Source: Guyanagaster necrorhizus
Taxonomy: Eukaryota > Basidiomycota > Agaricomycetes > Agaricales > Physalacriaceae
DNA length: 64,000 nt
Assembly: GCF_019112545.1 (NCBI RefSeq)
Contig: NW_025064894.1
Location: 304,750-368,749 of the forward strand
Direction of reading: 5' to 3'
Position numbers and translations under genes: made by a program. Under the pieces are notes generated by a model. That model did no database searches and had not been told where the DNA came from. It saw only the letters and a list, made by a program, of their open reading frames with translations. Positions 49,816 to 61,908 of this stretch are shown here, piece by piece (positions within the stretch are counted from its first letter, which is position 1; every line of letters begins with the position of its first letter).

Positions 49816-50934
49816 TCAGAAATCGAAGCTCTTGTTGAGGTCTCCATGTAGGAGTTGTCGCATTCCTGGTGGTAATTTTGGTTCAGAGCCTTCGGCGATG
49901 TATCCTGTGTTGCAAGGGGGGGGGGGGGCAGGTGAGGAAAAGCGGGCGGAGAGAAGTGATGAGGGACGGACTGAAAGGCATTTCGACGCTTTCTTTGGGG
50001 TTGAAGGTGATTGTTGGGTAGTCCTGTTAAGGGTTGTTACTAAGGGTTGGGGTCTAGTATCCATTGGACATGGGTGAATGGTCCCAGAACAACCGGAAGT
50101 GTGCTGGTCTCTCGAGCTTGAGGAAATCGTACTCACGATGTAGGGTATCTTGTCGATAGGAACTACATAGATGGGATCAATGAAGATACGCGCGTTTTCT
50201 GGAATTAATCGCGTACTTTTGTCTTCCACGACCAATTTGGTGACACCCAGGGCGGTGTCCGTCGTCATCTGTATAGGACCCAATCGCCGTGCGGGGAACC
50301 CCAAGACACGTAGCTCGGCAGTCCTGTCCCGCGGGGGATCGTCACCTGCACCAATAAAATATATATATTTTTTTAAAAAAGACCTATGTTGAATTTTCAC
50401 AGAGCCTTACCGAGAATACCCTTTCCTGCGTCAGTGCTAACGCAACGTGAGAGGAATGTGAACATACCCCAAACACGAACCATTCGAACCGCCCATCTCC
50501 GTCTTCTGGCGAGAGCTCCTTCTCTGCCTTGGGATCCAACAGGCACGCTTTTTCGATCGCGGGTAGTGTACCTGTGATCCTGTCCATTACTCCGGATTGG
50601 AAGCACGTCGCTGTAGCTAAAGTTTCGCTGTTGTCGGTGCTGAACGAAGCGGATAACGCGTCGGCGGATGATTTTGAGACGTTGGTGAAATGCACTTTGG
50701 AATCCGGGCCTGCGAGCATTCGCATGTGCTAAAGCGATTTGGTAGGTATATATATGGCAGCGGTTCATTCAGTGGACGAGGGACAGACCGCATACTCTAA
50801 TATTGCCCAGGGAGGAATGACGCGAGTAGTTTCGTCATCGTCTTCCATATGTTCTGACGGAGATACACAATTGTTTTTTTTTTTTGATTAAGGAACAAGA
50901 CGGAAAACATACCGATAACGTAGACAAAACCCAT
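49816..50934 (-). CDS. SFM1: SPOUT-family protein arginine methyltransferase SFM1
   Basis: Relative of yeast Sfm1, which methylates an arginine of ribosomal protein uS3 (Rps3). It belongs to the SPOUT fold usually found in RNA methyltransferases. Start MGFVYVI / EHMEDDDETTRVIPPWAILE at 50934, then AHMRMLAGPDSKVHFTNVS, ACLLDPKAEKELSPEDGD, FEWFVFG, and the family signature GDDPPRDRTAELRVLGFPAR with RRLGPIQMTTDTALGVTKL, then IFIDPIYVVPIDKIPYIV. The last exon, RYIAEGSEPKLPPGMRQLL, is reached across a 228-nt intron (49905-50132) by splicing at GTA after IVR, which restores the Sfm1-like order. That intron is four times the local norm and holds a C13 tract at its 3' end. Stop 49816-49818. Confidence 0.85.
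49916..49928. repeat. G13/C13 homopolymer in SFM1 intron
   Basis: Thirteen G on the plus strand, that is C13 on the SFM1 strand, inside the polypyrimidine stretch just before the intron acceptor. Length variation here could affect splicing. Confidence 0.9.
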
Positions 50935-51181
50935 TCTTGGCTGCGAATCAATAGAAAGTAACGTAGTAGACGGGTAAACATGGATCCTTTGCTTCTGTTT
51001 ACTATCGCCCTCCGGCTGACGGCAACCTTATGTCTTGACAGAAAACGGGCAGGTTACAGTATTCGGACGCTTCGGACGCTTCTCAGTAAAATTAAAATTC
51101 ATTGTAATCCGCGTTTCCATGTCGGATCGATTTTTCACCCTAGGATCCAGATGCATTTTGTGTTGAAAGATTGCGTGGGAA
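50935..51181. promoter_or_regulatory. Divergent promoter, SFM1 / disordered protein
   Basis: The 247 nt between start codons of SFM1 (minus) and the gene at 51182 (plus). No motif was singled out; it is called from orientation. Confidence 0.4.
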
Positions 51182-53681
51182 ATGATGGCGCACGTGATTT
51201 CCGGCGAATTAACGGGTGGGGGCACTGCAAATCTCCAGGCACCTCAACGTTCCGTCCTCAACGTTGCGGACGACGACAAGGCCATCGACTCCCTCCCTCA
51301 AGAGCAAGACACCGACGGGGATGGCCAACTCACCTTCACACTCATCGACGCATTCGATGGGCTCGAGCAACCTTCAGCCTCCGAGTGTAACCGACCAGAA
51401 ACGGCAGAGACGAATGACCAGTCCGTCTTCAGCGTCCTTGACTCTGGTTTGCATTGTATTTGCTGCATATATTCAGTCGATAATGTCATTCATATAGCCT
51501 GAAAAATCTCCCAGCCAATCGTCGTCCGGGCGACCACCATCGCCTCTTCGCAACGAGTTCATCCCGAACACGTTCACGGGCGTCGATGCCGAATCCGAAG
51601 ACGGAGATGAAGACGGTGAAGACGAAGACGAAGATGGCCAATGGATGCGTTCACCCTCTCCAGCGTCCTCCGTATCTCAATTTGCCGCCAACTGGGCAAA
51701 TCGAGTCGGAAATCTCGTTAGTGGTATCGCGCCCCGGTCGCCCAGTGGCATGCCCACGGACGCCGAGATCGAAGCAGAGGCCGAAAGAGAACGCGAACGT
51801 GGCCGCAGGGAGGCTGAGCGAATCTTGACAGAGGAAGCTGCTGGTCGCAAAATGCTGGAAGACCGTGTTTTGGCCATGTTAGAATCGACACGGTCCCTTC
51901 CTCCTCCTCCGTCTCGTTCACAGACAGTGCCGGTCTCCAATCCTCCATCGCCGTCGGCGTCCCAAAAGGAGAGCATGGGCTGGTGGACGGCGGCGAAGAA
52001 TCGGCTTACACCGACCAAGGAACTTACCCCTGCGCAGCAGGTGATACAGGATACCAAAGCCCGCGACAAGGAGCAAAAGAGGACCAGCAAGGGAAAGGAG
52101 AAGGAGAAGGAGAAGGAGAAGGAGAAGGAGAAAGCCTGGCCGGCCAACATGCAAACCAAGTATTCCGATCCTGCGTACTTGAACCTCAATGCCCCCACTA
52201 CACCGCCGCGCCGACCCGTCCCTATCTCGTCTCCCAATGTTTCCCCGACGCCTTCTCGTCCGACCACTACTATTATGCCCCCAAATCTAACACCGTCACC
52301 TATGCGCCGTACTGACTCTGGATCGTCACCGTCTCAAGAGGTGCCTCCTCTCTACGCGCACTTCGATCCTGAAGGCACACTGGATGTGCATGTTACGCTT
52401 CTTACCATCGCAAAGCGGTTCGAAAAGCTGGAGAAATGGACTGTCGGCCATGTTCGAGCCTTGGAGGAACGGATGAGCGATGTCGAGCGGTGGCTCGTAG
52501 ATAAGGAGAAGGAGAAGGAGAAAGAGGACTCATTCGTTCGTGAACCTCCAGAACCGGCTCCCAACTACGATAAGGAAATGCAAGATCTTCGCGATGAAAT
52601 GACAGAGATTCAGAGTCGCGTGGGGGAACTCGGGAGGGAGATGGCAAAATTAGCGACTGCGCCCGCCAATCTTTCTTCCGGACCCTCACGTCAATCCGCA
52701 GAAATATCTGTCGCACCACAAACTACATCATCTATTGTCGTTCCAGGGAATTCCTATCCAACGCCCGCTATGAATACGCCTAATCAGGGTCGATATCCTG
52801 CTGCGACAGCTCTTCAAACCAGTCCGCCCCTGGGTTCGGCTAAGAGCTCCGTCAGCCGTCTTCCTTATCCAACAGGTGATTACGCTTCTCCTCCTCCAAG
52901 CACCGTCACTTCCTTCTCGCCTCCTCATTCACCTCCATCAGCCTCACGTACCCGACCTCTTTCCATTTCTGGTCTTCCTCCAGTTGGGGCTGGGGTGGGT
53001 TTGGGCATCAACACGGTGACCACTGCCAGTCACTCCTCTTCTCCTTCGCCTTCAACTTATTCCTCTGCATTTACGTCGACCCAACCAGTCTCTCGTTCCT
53101 CAAGCCCAGCGCCGAAGAATCTACCACCGCCTCCTGGATCACGCAGACCCAGTTACAGCCCGACACCGGCTCCCCGAAAACGATACACTGTTGCACTGGG
53201 CGAACCTATCACGTCCCCTCCAGAGGAAGAGGAACGACCCCCCGAGCGCCCATCTTCATCCGCAGCATCACCATCCATCGGCCGAGCATACTTCTCAAGC
53301 TCCCCCAAAGCAGTCAGCGACGAGGAGGAGGAGGAGGGGGAGTTCCAAGAAGAGACGGTCGGAAAATCCAGCGCTTCCAGGCGCCTCGGCTCGAGTTCCG
53401 CCCCTGCTTCACCCCCGAACGCGGACCGGCGGATTCGTGCTCAGTCGACGTATGGGTTCTCTTCATTGCAAGCCCCGCAGGCGTCCATATCGCCGTTAAA
53501 GCCAAAGTTGCGGTCGCGGTCGTCGGAGCGCAGCACGGCGGTGGCACCTGCTCTGGGCAAGTTTGTGGATCCGTATGTGTTGAGGCAGCAGAGTATGAAT
53601 GCGAGCAAGGTCCCTGCTCCGAAACGTGTTGGAAAGGTCCCGATCGGTCAGCTGGTCGCGTTTTTTGATGGGGAGAAGTAG
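51182..53681 (+). CDS. Large disordered protein with central coiled coil, unknown function
   Basis: I do not recognise this protein. Start MMAHVISGELTGGG, one intron (about 51432-51496) joining FS to PEKSPSQSSSGRPPSPL, then a single long open frame of about 700 residues. Much is predicted disordered: acidic GDEDGEDEDEDGQW, a charged helix ERERERGRREAERILTEEA, a Lys-Glu repeat from AAGGAG hexamers, and long Ser/Pro tracts. The most ordered-looking part is VPPLYAHFDPEGTLDVHVTL, AKRFEKLEKWTVGHVRALEE, RMSDVERWLVDKEKE and MQDLRDEMTEIQSRVGELGR, a likely coiled coil. The C-terminus VDPYVLRQQSMNASKVPAPK with GKVPIGQLVAFFDGEK looks conserved. A scaffold or cytoskeletal/trafficking adaptor is one guess, without direct support. 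Confidence 0.75.
52095..52133 (+). repeat. In-frame AAGGAG hexanucleotide repeat
   Basis: Six perfect AAGGAG units plus a partial one, coding alternating Lys-Glu in the disordered protein. A shorter run of the same kind recurs near 52505-52525. Confidence 0.9.
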
Positions 53682-54784
53682 AAATGATGATGATGATTTT
53701 TTTTTTAATGCATATATTTTTTTTGTTTTTGGTCTTGTGTGTTGTGTTGTTGGTGGCACATCTATAATCATCTATACCCTACTATAGCATTATCTTTCAA
53801 TCAGTAGTCAAGTCCGCTCAGAATCAGACAAGTCTTTGGGTCATATTCTATGTGACGTAAAATTTAAGTCGTTCCTCCTGTGTATTTGTGACTTCCTTTC
53901 ATTCCTGGCTTCGCTGTTCGCGTACAGGAGTGCCGTCAAAAAAAGATTTATGGGAAGATTTTCTTCGCACCTAGCTCGTGTGAGCGGTCTTGGTATTCAC
54001 GATCTCATTCTAAACATATACACGTCCGACAGATCCTTCCAGCTCCCCACACTTATCTCGCTGACAGTGGTGTGTGTAGTCCTGACCGTCCAAAGTCAAA
54101 AAAAAAACTTAAAACCCTCCCCGGTCTGCGCTACGTTCCGCGGTTCAAAGATCACCATGCCTAACACCCAAAAAGTGTAAATTTCTTCACCGAATTGATA
54201 AGCCTTTTCCTGAAAGGGTCGGGTTCGGGTTCGGGTTAACCAATTAAGCCACAATATATGGCTTAGGTTGTCCCCAACATCCTCGAGCAAGAAAGCAAAG
54301 TAACCACCAGCAGGTCTTTCGAGTATCCCGTGACACACGGGGGACGAGAGAACAGTCCTTGAGGGCGACCTCTCATAGTAGAAACCATGCTCGACTGGAT
54401 TTCTGATACAAACTTGACGATACGCAATTTGCCTCGATAAAACGTGGACGTAGATGATCTTCTTTGATGCATGCTGTGGCCCCTCAGATCACTTTTTTCA
54501 CTTTCAAGTTCACACTATGTTTACTGGTCATCCTAACTGTGCTGTTCATGACTAAGGTATTCTCCGGTCACGTCGACGTTTACACAACCTCCACTGCAAA
54601 CTGAAGAACTTGGGCCGTGCAGATAATTTCAAAGATATAAATGTGACAACAGCTCGCAGAGTGGATTCTCATAAGATCATTAGATATTTGTTATAGAGAC
54701 AAAAATTAATACAAGAATTGGAGCGCTTCAAGTTGACTTCGTCTCGCCATCACACCAATTGATATCGAGCGTACGCATTTCCTT
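53682..54784. other. Convergent intergenic spacer
   Basis: About 1.1 kb between the 3' ends of the disordered-protein gene and the GH127 gene. It contains T-rich runs near 53698-53725 and a short GGGTTC-type tandem at about 54217-54236. No gene was recognised. Confidence 0.4.
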
Positions 54785-57558
54785 TCAAGAACTGAAAACC
54801 GGGAACTCGCTAATCCTCAGCTTGGTCGACTGCACAAATTTCATTAGTCTCCTGATAGAACATAGGATAAAAGTCTCACCCCGTAAGGATTAAGCACAAT
54901 AGTCTCGATGCTCCCAGTACAGTTCGGTTTCGTTGGCGGGACATTAACGAATGTATCTCCTGCGAGACCCCACTCGATGGAGCAAGCAGATACGGTAATT
55001 GAACCAGGGGGCAATCCCTGGTCAAAGATTGGTGATGGGAGAATGCCATCGGCTGGGGGAGAATAAACATATTTGGCTGTCGATGGGTCGATCGCGTAGG
55101 CCCACGCTGAAGTGGCGTCAAACTCATAGTCAGAGGCTCGGGGCTCGACAGCGTTCGCTTTGATGACTGTGCTGTTGAAGGATACTAGTAGATACATTGG
55201 TGTCAGGTTGGACTTGGGGTAGAGAGGAAAATGACTTGCTGTCGAGTGCATAATGAAGCGGGCCTCGGTGCAGAGCAACAGCACCGTGGAGACGGCTTTC
55301 TGTGGACAAGTTAGACGGTACAGCTTTAGGGTCACAGCTGTAAGGAGCCTTACCAGTGGTTATCTCGGCAGGAAGATTCAAAATGAAGTTCGTTGTCCCG
55401 GAAGGAATGTTGATTGCGAATAAACCATTGCTAGGAGACACTGCTTTGGTCGAGCGTCCATTCGTTGTAATCGTTCCATTAATGACCCAGTCTGGTATCC
55501 GCACGTAGAATGTGAATGCCTTGGATGCGGTGACGCTGTAGGATAGTGTATCTCCAAATGGGTATAGCGTGTCGATGCTGACGGTCACTGCATTGTCTAC
55601 AAAGGAATTGAACATGACCTAAGCTGGAGGTACAAGGAGGGAACTCACTCCCGGATAGGGTCGTAGATGTCTTCAAGGGACCAAGATAAGCTTGGATGAG
55701 AGAAGATTGATCGGCAGTAGTCAGGAAGGAATTGGTTACAAATTTCGGATAACCTTGAGGGTGGTTGACGGTGCAGCATCTGTAATATTCTGTAAATGCT
55801 AAAGAATTACAAAAAAGCAAACAGCCAACGGGTAATAAGGTTGCAATCCAAAGACATTCGAGTAGCCACTTCAGTTCTTGTCAAGATCGGGGCTGAGAGG
55901 AAGAGCTCTGCACGCACGAATTCACAGCAAAGGGATCTCTGGAGTACGTAAGTCACAGAATCGACACAAGGAAAGGTCAAACTGACGTTGTCATGTTTTT
56001 CGATGCAATTTGATTCTGCTGCTGATCATACTGTCTTGCCCACATATCTGAAGTCGAGTTAGTGTCACATTGTGGACATATTTGGGCTCATCAAGTTCGC
56101 TTACCTCCTGTTAGTGTTCCAGGCAATGCGTTATAGGTAATTCTCTCGACCTATATTCTAAAGTTACAGGATTCAACAAAGAGACAAGGCATGTACCGAC
56201 CCTATCCAAGAACTTTGTATCCCCAATCATTTGGTACAAGTACGAGCCGCTAAACATTGTCTCTACGACATCGCATAATTCAGTTCTGCGGAATTGAGCT
56301 GGAGGTGAGCGGAATGTGTATACAACAATGCTTACCCCCGCGTGGCTTCCATCCCTGCAAGATATTCGTCTGCCCCATAAATTCCCGAGGGTCTCCCATG
56401 ATACTCAAACAAGAGATCCCAACCGGAGGACACGAGGTCCAAGTCTATAAAATGTTAATGTCAGTAGAGTAACGAGAAATGAATGGAGCACACCAGATTG
56501 ATTATAAGTGAAGCGATATGTAGCGGGAAGTGCCTTCAGACCCTCTGCCATGTTCACGCCATGCCACTGCCAAAGATTCATCAACAAAGCACGGAAACTA
56601 CCAAGTCACATACAACTTACGGTCAGAACATATCCGGTGGGATTCACTAGATCCTCTACAGGCCCATGGGGAAAATTCTACAAATTAGAAATAAACACCA
56701 AAGTGAACACTGACAGATGATACTGACTTGTGCCATAAATACCTCCTCCCACGGCACGCCGCTCCACTTGAGCTGGAGCATGGTGTCCAAAAGAAGGTCC
56801 TCGTTCCCATTGGGATGATAGTCGTACAGCCATTGAAGGGTCATTACGAAATCTCCCCACCTTGTGTTCGTCCAAGGCTCCAACCCTTCTCCATTTCTGA
56901 TCATTTCGTTTGCAAGAGGGACGAACTTGAGCATGGCGTCAACAACGCGGTCCGTAAGAGACGAATTGTATTCGACCATTTGGATTGCCCCGAAGAAGAA
57001 TGGGTAACGGCCCCAGAGATATCTGGTGCGGTTATTACCTGCTTCCGGTCCGAGCCAACCGCCGGTCTCTTGATGAGTGAGAACGTAGTCAAGGAATTGG
57101 TAAGTCTGGGTCTGGATCTCGGAATTTGAGGTGAGGACGCCGTGAGGTACCATCCCGTTGAACCAGTAGCTTCCGGCTAAAGAAATAAGGTTAAGCTGGA
57201 AGCAATCAATACAATTTACCTTCTTCAAGGCTGGAATAGGCAGAAGAGCCGCCAATCCAGTCACTGTCCTCGACGTAGTTATAGAAGTCGTGTAAATGTC
57301 CGGCCATACCATTGGTCTGAACATCAAGCTAGTTCACCGATAATTTAGAAAGGTTTCAACAAGATTAGAGGCAAACAATTCACCTGATCGCTCAGCCAAC
57401 CAAGAGCTCGTACCTCGCCAAGCGGAAGGGTGAGATACTTCTTTGCAGCAACTGAAATTATGAGACGGACGTCTGTGCATACAGAGAGGGGACGTACGCT
57501 GAGCAACTGCACCATTAAAGGCACTAAAAGCAGCGCCTAAGACAAGAAGCGAGCGCAT
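54785..57558 (-). CDS. Secreted glycoside hydrolase, DUF1680/GH127 type
   Basis: Family related to beta-L-arabinofuranosidases, acting on arabinose-containing plant polymers or glycoproteins; exact substrate unknown. Signal peptide MRSLLVLGAAFSAFNGAVAQ at 57558. Next KKYLTLPLGEVRALGWLSDQ / LDVQTNGMAGHLHDFYNYV and DSDWIGGSAYSSLEE, then the (alpha/alpha)6-barrel: SYWFNGMVPHGVLTSN, DYVLTHQETGGWLGPEAG, YPFFFGAIQMVEYN and TNTRWGDFVMTLQWLYDYHP. C-terminal beta domain pieces are DTLSYSVTASKAFTFYVRIP, LPAEITTG and HRGPLHYALDSK. The last intron joins NPYG to LRISEFPVFSS, stop 54785-54787, the usual end of this family (LRIGEFP-like). Several middle exons (55820-56650) were not fully joined by eye. A secreted carboxylesterase lies upstream on the same strand. 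Confidence 0.82.
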
Positions 57559-58132
57559 CGTTGGAGTAGAAAAATGCACTAGATACCAAAGCCTCAGATA
57601 GAGCTTTATGTATACTGAGGAAGAAATTGTTTATCAAAGTAGATAGAAGACGAGAGAGCCGTGTGCATGCGAAGAGTTGAAAGCATGGTCGAGAGATAGA
57701 AGGAGGGGAGGGATCATCCTCGGTACGAATGAATAGTGGCACTTGAGTACGAATCCAGCGGAGAGCCGTCATGCCAGGAACCCTTCGTCGATAGTGAATG
57801 TAGGCCTCTCGCAGAGCACGTGCACCAGTGCCAGACGAACATCGTGCACGAACATCCAAACCGGCCCGGCCAGCAGCAGCGCTAGCAGATGTCCTATAAT
57901 CAATCAGCTTTCTCTAGGCACCATGATATCGGCGTAATTCTCGGAACAAATCATGTGGTATCGTTGCAGAATACAGCGGATTGATGGCCCATGAGTACAA
58001 GACTGTACTCCGTTATTAGCACATGTACGATGGATCATTGCTGGCCGGCATGAGAATTTTGAAGGGATATATGTCTGGACGAATCTCGCTACCTGTCAAC
58101 GCTCCGAGCTAGGCTTGCAGGTAAGCATTCTA
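57559..58132. other. Spacer upstream of the GH127 gene
   Basis: About 570 nt that includes the GH127 promoter. An open minus frame (57524-57859) has no recognisable motif. The right edge abuts the MCU relic. Confidence 0.35.
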
Positions 58133-58540
58133 TCATGAACAGTGCGCGATGCGACCGATCTCCTTCACCAGCCCTTTCTTTTCCGAAACCAGATCCAGCC
58201 ACTTGTCAATGTCCAGACCATGCACCTTGTACAAGGCCTCCCGCCACGTCGAGATGGAGCTGTCCAGCACCGGATGTGTACGAAACCTCCCGTCCTTAAT
58301 ACAAAAACCTACCGAGGATCTGCTCATTCTCCCTTTTAGGCGTGGTAACACGTACCACAAGTACGCACAGATTACCGTCGACAGGCCAGACAGATACGTT
58401 ACAGGCTCTATTATGTCCCATCCGTAATCCCAGAATGACAGACGCGCAACGATACCTCAGTACGTATGCCACAAGCATCCCGAATCCACCGATCGCCATA
58501 CGCTTCGCACCACGCTGGGCCTCCTTATCGCACGAGCTCC
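58133..58540 (-). pseudogene. Fragment of mitochondrial calcium uniporter (MCU)
   Basis: MCU is the pore of the inner-membrane mitochondrial Ca2+ channel. The minus strand reads SSCDKEAQRGAKRMAIGGFG in one frame, then in another RLSFWDYGWDIIEPVTYLSG, the pore signature (DIME-type, here WDIIEP), and LSTVICAYLWYV. Then EVSYTS is in one frame and VLDSSISTWREALYKVHGLD with KWLDLVSEKKGLVKEIGRIA in a third, shifted by one extra G, ending at 58133. The order matches the second half of MCU. Two or more frame changes that short introns cannot explain, and the lack of any N-terminal half (the carboxylesterase 3' end begins at 58617), indicate a truncated pseudogene. A functional MCU presumably lies elsewhere in the genome. 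Confidence 0.75.
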
Positions 58541-58616
58541 AAGAACAGCAAGTCGTATGTATTGAACTGATACTGAACAAGCAAGAGGAAGTCCGATCAT
58601 AGTAGTTACACTTGCT

Positions 58617-60817
58617 TTACCGGTGGAAAGCGTCAGCATTCTTCCTATAGAACTCGATCTGTTCCGCTCGATAGCCATCTGTAATGACAGTCACATTCTC
58701 GTCCTTCAATTGTAAGAGCACCTGGGGCCATGATCAGTGAGAGAAAACCACTTCGACGGGTAGTTTTAAAATACCTCATTGTCCGGTGTATACTGTGGCC
58801 AGTTGGGACCTGTCAATGGATTAACAAATATTCAGCTAACGGCATGAGAGTCACTCACGAGACGTCCCTAAGCCATCATTGGGATCCAAGCTCGTAGCGA
58901 ATGAAACCCAATAGTCGACCATCATTTCACCCAACAAGATCGACGAAGCGGGTTCGGTGGAGGAGTTCAGCTCTCCGTAGATAAAGTATAATTCTGTGGT
59001 ATGAGGAACTGGAAAACGTCTTAGTACAAGCCGAATCGACTCAGAAAAGACAAGATCCACCTCCGTAGTGGGGAGCGAACAACGAAGTATTCTGCGCGAA
59101 TTGGTATCCGTACGCTTTCACGCCTGCTTGTGTAGCAGTCTGTGTCCATGCTCGACGTTCAGCATCAATGACCAAGTCACCAGCTGAAAGTGATGCATAT
59201 TGATGATTGAGCATTTCATGTTGGAACAAGGAATAATGCTTACTCATGGATGCCACTCTCTTATAGCCTATGGGCAACCCAAATGTATCATTTCCGGTAC
59301 CATACGGCAAGCCCAAGGATGGGTCGTCAGGGTACAGTTCGAGAAGCTGGTCCAGGATATCATCAGAGATGTAAGGTGGGAAAGCTGAATAGGTGGTTTG
59401 TATGTAGTCCCTAATGACCTCATCAGTGAAACTAGTATTTGTCGATAGGCCGAGCGTTCCTAATGAGCGCCCAATGTTGAGTCCGGCCCATGCAAAGAGT
59501 TCATATCATACCTTCATCTAGGTTCGAGCCTGCAATGAAAGGAATCGTGGCAAACTCGCCCTTTGCCCAGAGATGTGTAGGCAAATCGGGAATAAGACCC
59601 GAAGGACCGTCCAGAGTCGGAGAAAAGGCAGATTTTCCTGGGAGGGACAATGTATATGCCTCCACAAGTCCTTGATATATAGCAGATGAATTCGCCGCCT
59701 GCAGACAGGGGAAAGTGTTCTGTGTGCCGGCGACAGACTCGCAACCTGGTGTCCCTGCAACGAAATACTCCCAGCTAGATTCTTGCGTAGATGCATTATA
59801 AAAGACGGTGGAGGATGCAGCACCAGATTCGAAGATCTAGCTATTGATTCAGAATGATAACTTCTCTGAAATGACTATATGCATACCGCAGCTCGGGCCC
59901 AGTTAGAGATCGACGAGTTTAGAAGCATCAAACCTGTCGACATGGCTCCAGCGCTTTCCCCAAACATTGTCACCTATTTGGACTTGTTATCCCAGACAAT
60001 CGGCATATCATGTATTTATGCACCTTGGCTTTGTCGCCACCGAAGAAGCCAATATTCTCTTGAACCCATTCCAGGGCAGTTAGCTGATCTCTAGTTCCGA
60101 GATTGATCACTCCTCTGTCAGCGGCCTCCTGTCCTTGAGGGAAACCTAATGGCCCTAGCCGATAATTGTAGTTCACATAGATGATGGGAGTACCCTGGAA
60201 GCAATTAGCCGCAAAGACGTGCATAGAACGCGAAACCGTACTCTGGTAACACTCTGGGCAACGATATTGCTTCCATTGTACGACGACGAAGCGCCTGAAA
60301 AGAAACCGCCACCATAGGTCCTTCAGCGTCATTAGCGCGAGGATCACATGAATGAAAGATATAATTTTACCAGAACATCACGGGCAATAAGTCCTCAGAA
60401 GACACTCCCGTCGGCCTAAATATGTTGATGGTCAAACAATCCTCCGACATCTCATCGGTTTCAAGGTCCTATTATTTCTGAGATGAAAATAGAATCGCAA
60501 GTATCAAACTGAAAGACCTACCTCCTGTAAACAGGCTAGTCCAAAATTCTGGGCGTCAAATTCATCGGCATCGATGTCCGTTTTCAATACAGGACGCTCC
60601 AAACGCAAGGATCCAACTGGAGGTTCGGCGAATGGAATAGCTAGCCTTCGTTTTAGCGTTAACCATTAGTGTGCGTGCGGTATGTGGACTTGCCTCCAAA
60701 GAAGTCCACCTGTAGCCCCGTAAGATCTCTTCCAACGAGTTTGGTTTTGCCCAGTTGGACTTCGGGGGCCGAAGCAGCCAAAAGAGCACAGTAGAGTAAG
60801 AATATCACGATGAGCAT
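58617..60817 (-). CDS. Secreted type-B carboxylesterase/lipase
   Basis: Alpha/beta hydrolase of the COesterase family that splits carboxylic esters; substrate unknown. Signal peptide MLIVIFLLYCALLAASAPEV, then VQLGKTKLVGRDLTGLQVDF, IPFAEPPVGSLRL, SEDCLTINIFRPTG with the family EDCL motif, VNYNYRLGPLGFPQGQEAA, RDQLTALEWVQENIGFFGGD and the nucleophile elbow MFGESAGAMS. The acid region IPFIAGSNLDEG and the histidine region VPHTTELYFIYG follow, then DYWVSFATSLDPNDGLG and WPQYTPDNEVLLQLKDEN. It ends KNADAFHR at 58617. The Ser, Glu and His of the triad are visible. About ten short introns interrupt the frame; junctions near motifs agree. Length about 550 residues, usual for the family. It appears intact and lies in tandem with the GH127 gene. 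Confidence 0.86.
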
Positions 60818-61715
60818 GGTTAATGCGACGAGAAATGGGGGAGAACACGGCCTCCTTATGTAGCGTTTTGGGTTCGGAGCATGTTGGCCGTTTGGAAAGA
60901 GGAAGAGGTATTATTGCAAAATATGGGATTCACGCACACTGCGCAGATGCTTCGAAAATCCGACGCGTCAGGGTCAAGCGGTGATTGACCTACCGAAGTA
61001 TCAGCGAAATCGCTAATCACGAGTTTGCGGCGCAGTCGTTACAGCAATTACACCCTTAAGATCCATGCATGCCACCTTTCGCGCCAGAGTATCGAAAAAA
61101 ATACGTGTCAAGCATTGCGGGATGATACTGATAATGGGAAGGAGGGGATACGCGTACTCCAGCATCCGACGCGACTGATGGTGAAGCCTTTCAGTTCATT
61201 ACGCCTCCGCTGCATGACATCTTCAGATACCTATGGCCGTCGGAAAGGGAAAGTCAGGAAAGAAATTGCACCCGAGCATCCGCTCAGAGCTCTGCTTATC
61301 AAATGGACTGTATAATGGACTCCTGCTGCGGTCGTTGATGGTAGCACCTCGACATGAGTAAAGGAGAAACATTGTTCTCGTTCTTGATGACATACATCTG
61401 TCGAAAACTCAACGGCGGCGGAGAACGGGAAGTTGTCACAAAATCCTGGAACACCCAGGACCTTCCAGAGAAACCCAACAACTTCACCTGCTTATCCCAA
61501 TTTTTCTTTTCCATTTTTGTCCCTCTTCAATGATCAGCTATAACTGTACGAGGAGCTTCCAGACTTTACATGCTATGCGGTCACGAGGTTCCAAGATTTT
61601 GTGACAACTTCTCGTTCTCCGCCACCGTGTCAAGCTTGGGTCGATACATACAATTATTAATAAAGCTGCGCCATGCCGCCCTTGCCACGTACCAAGTTTA
61701 AAATTGATGCTCAGA

Positions 61716-61716
<1 letters not shown>

Positions 61717-61753
<37 letters not shown>
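61717..61753 (+). repeat. C37 homopolymer
   Basis: Thirty-seven consecutive C in the sequence as given. The true length may differ because such runs are hard to sequence. Long poly-C can fold into G-quadruplex or i-motif forms. Confidence 0.9.
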
Positions 61754-61908
61754 TTCTGGAGTGCAGGGCGTTATGCCCTGTCTTGCTCAGCGCAAAGATC
61801 CACCATCCTTATTCTGACAGCTTCTGACAGCAGGAACTGCTGTGCTCATTCTGCTGCCCTTATGTTAATGCATTTATTAATTCTAGGAAAGTGACGCACG
61901 TTCGTAGC

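Noticed and set aside
51677..52267. 196-codon minus-strand frame with a Phe/Ser repeat
   Set aside because: It is the reverse reading of the AAGGAG repeat and Ser/Pro tracts of the plus-strand gene.
54217..54240. Telomere-like GGGTTC repeats
   Set aside because: Only about three units, of a sequence different from the usual fungal TTAGGG, in an interior spacer.
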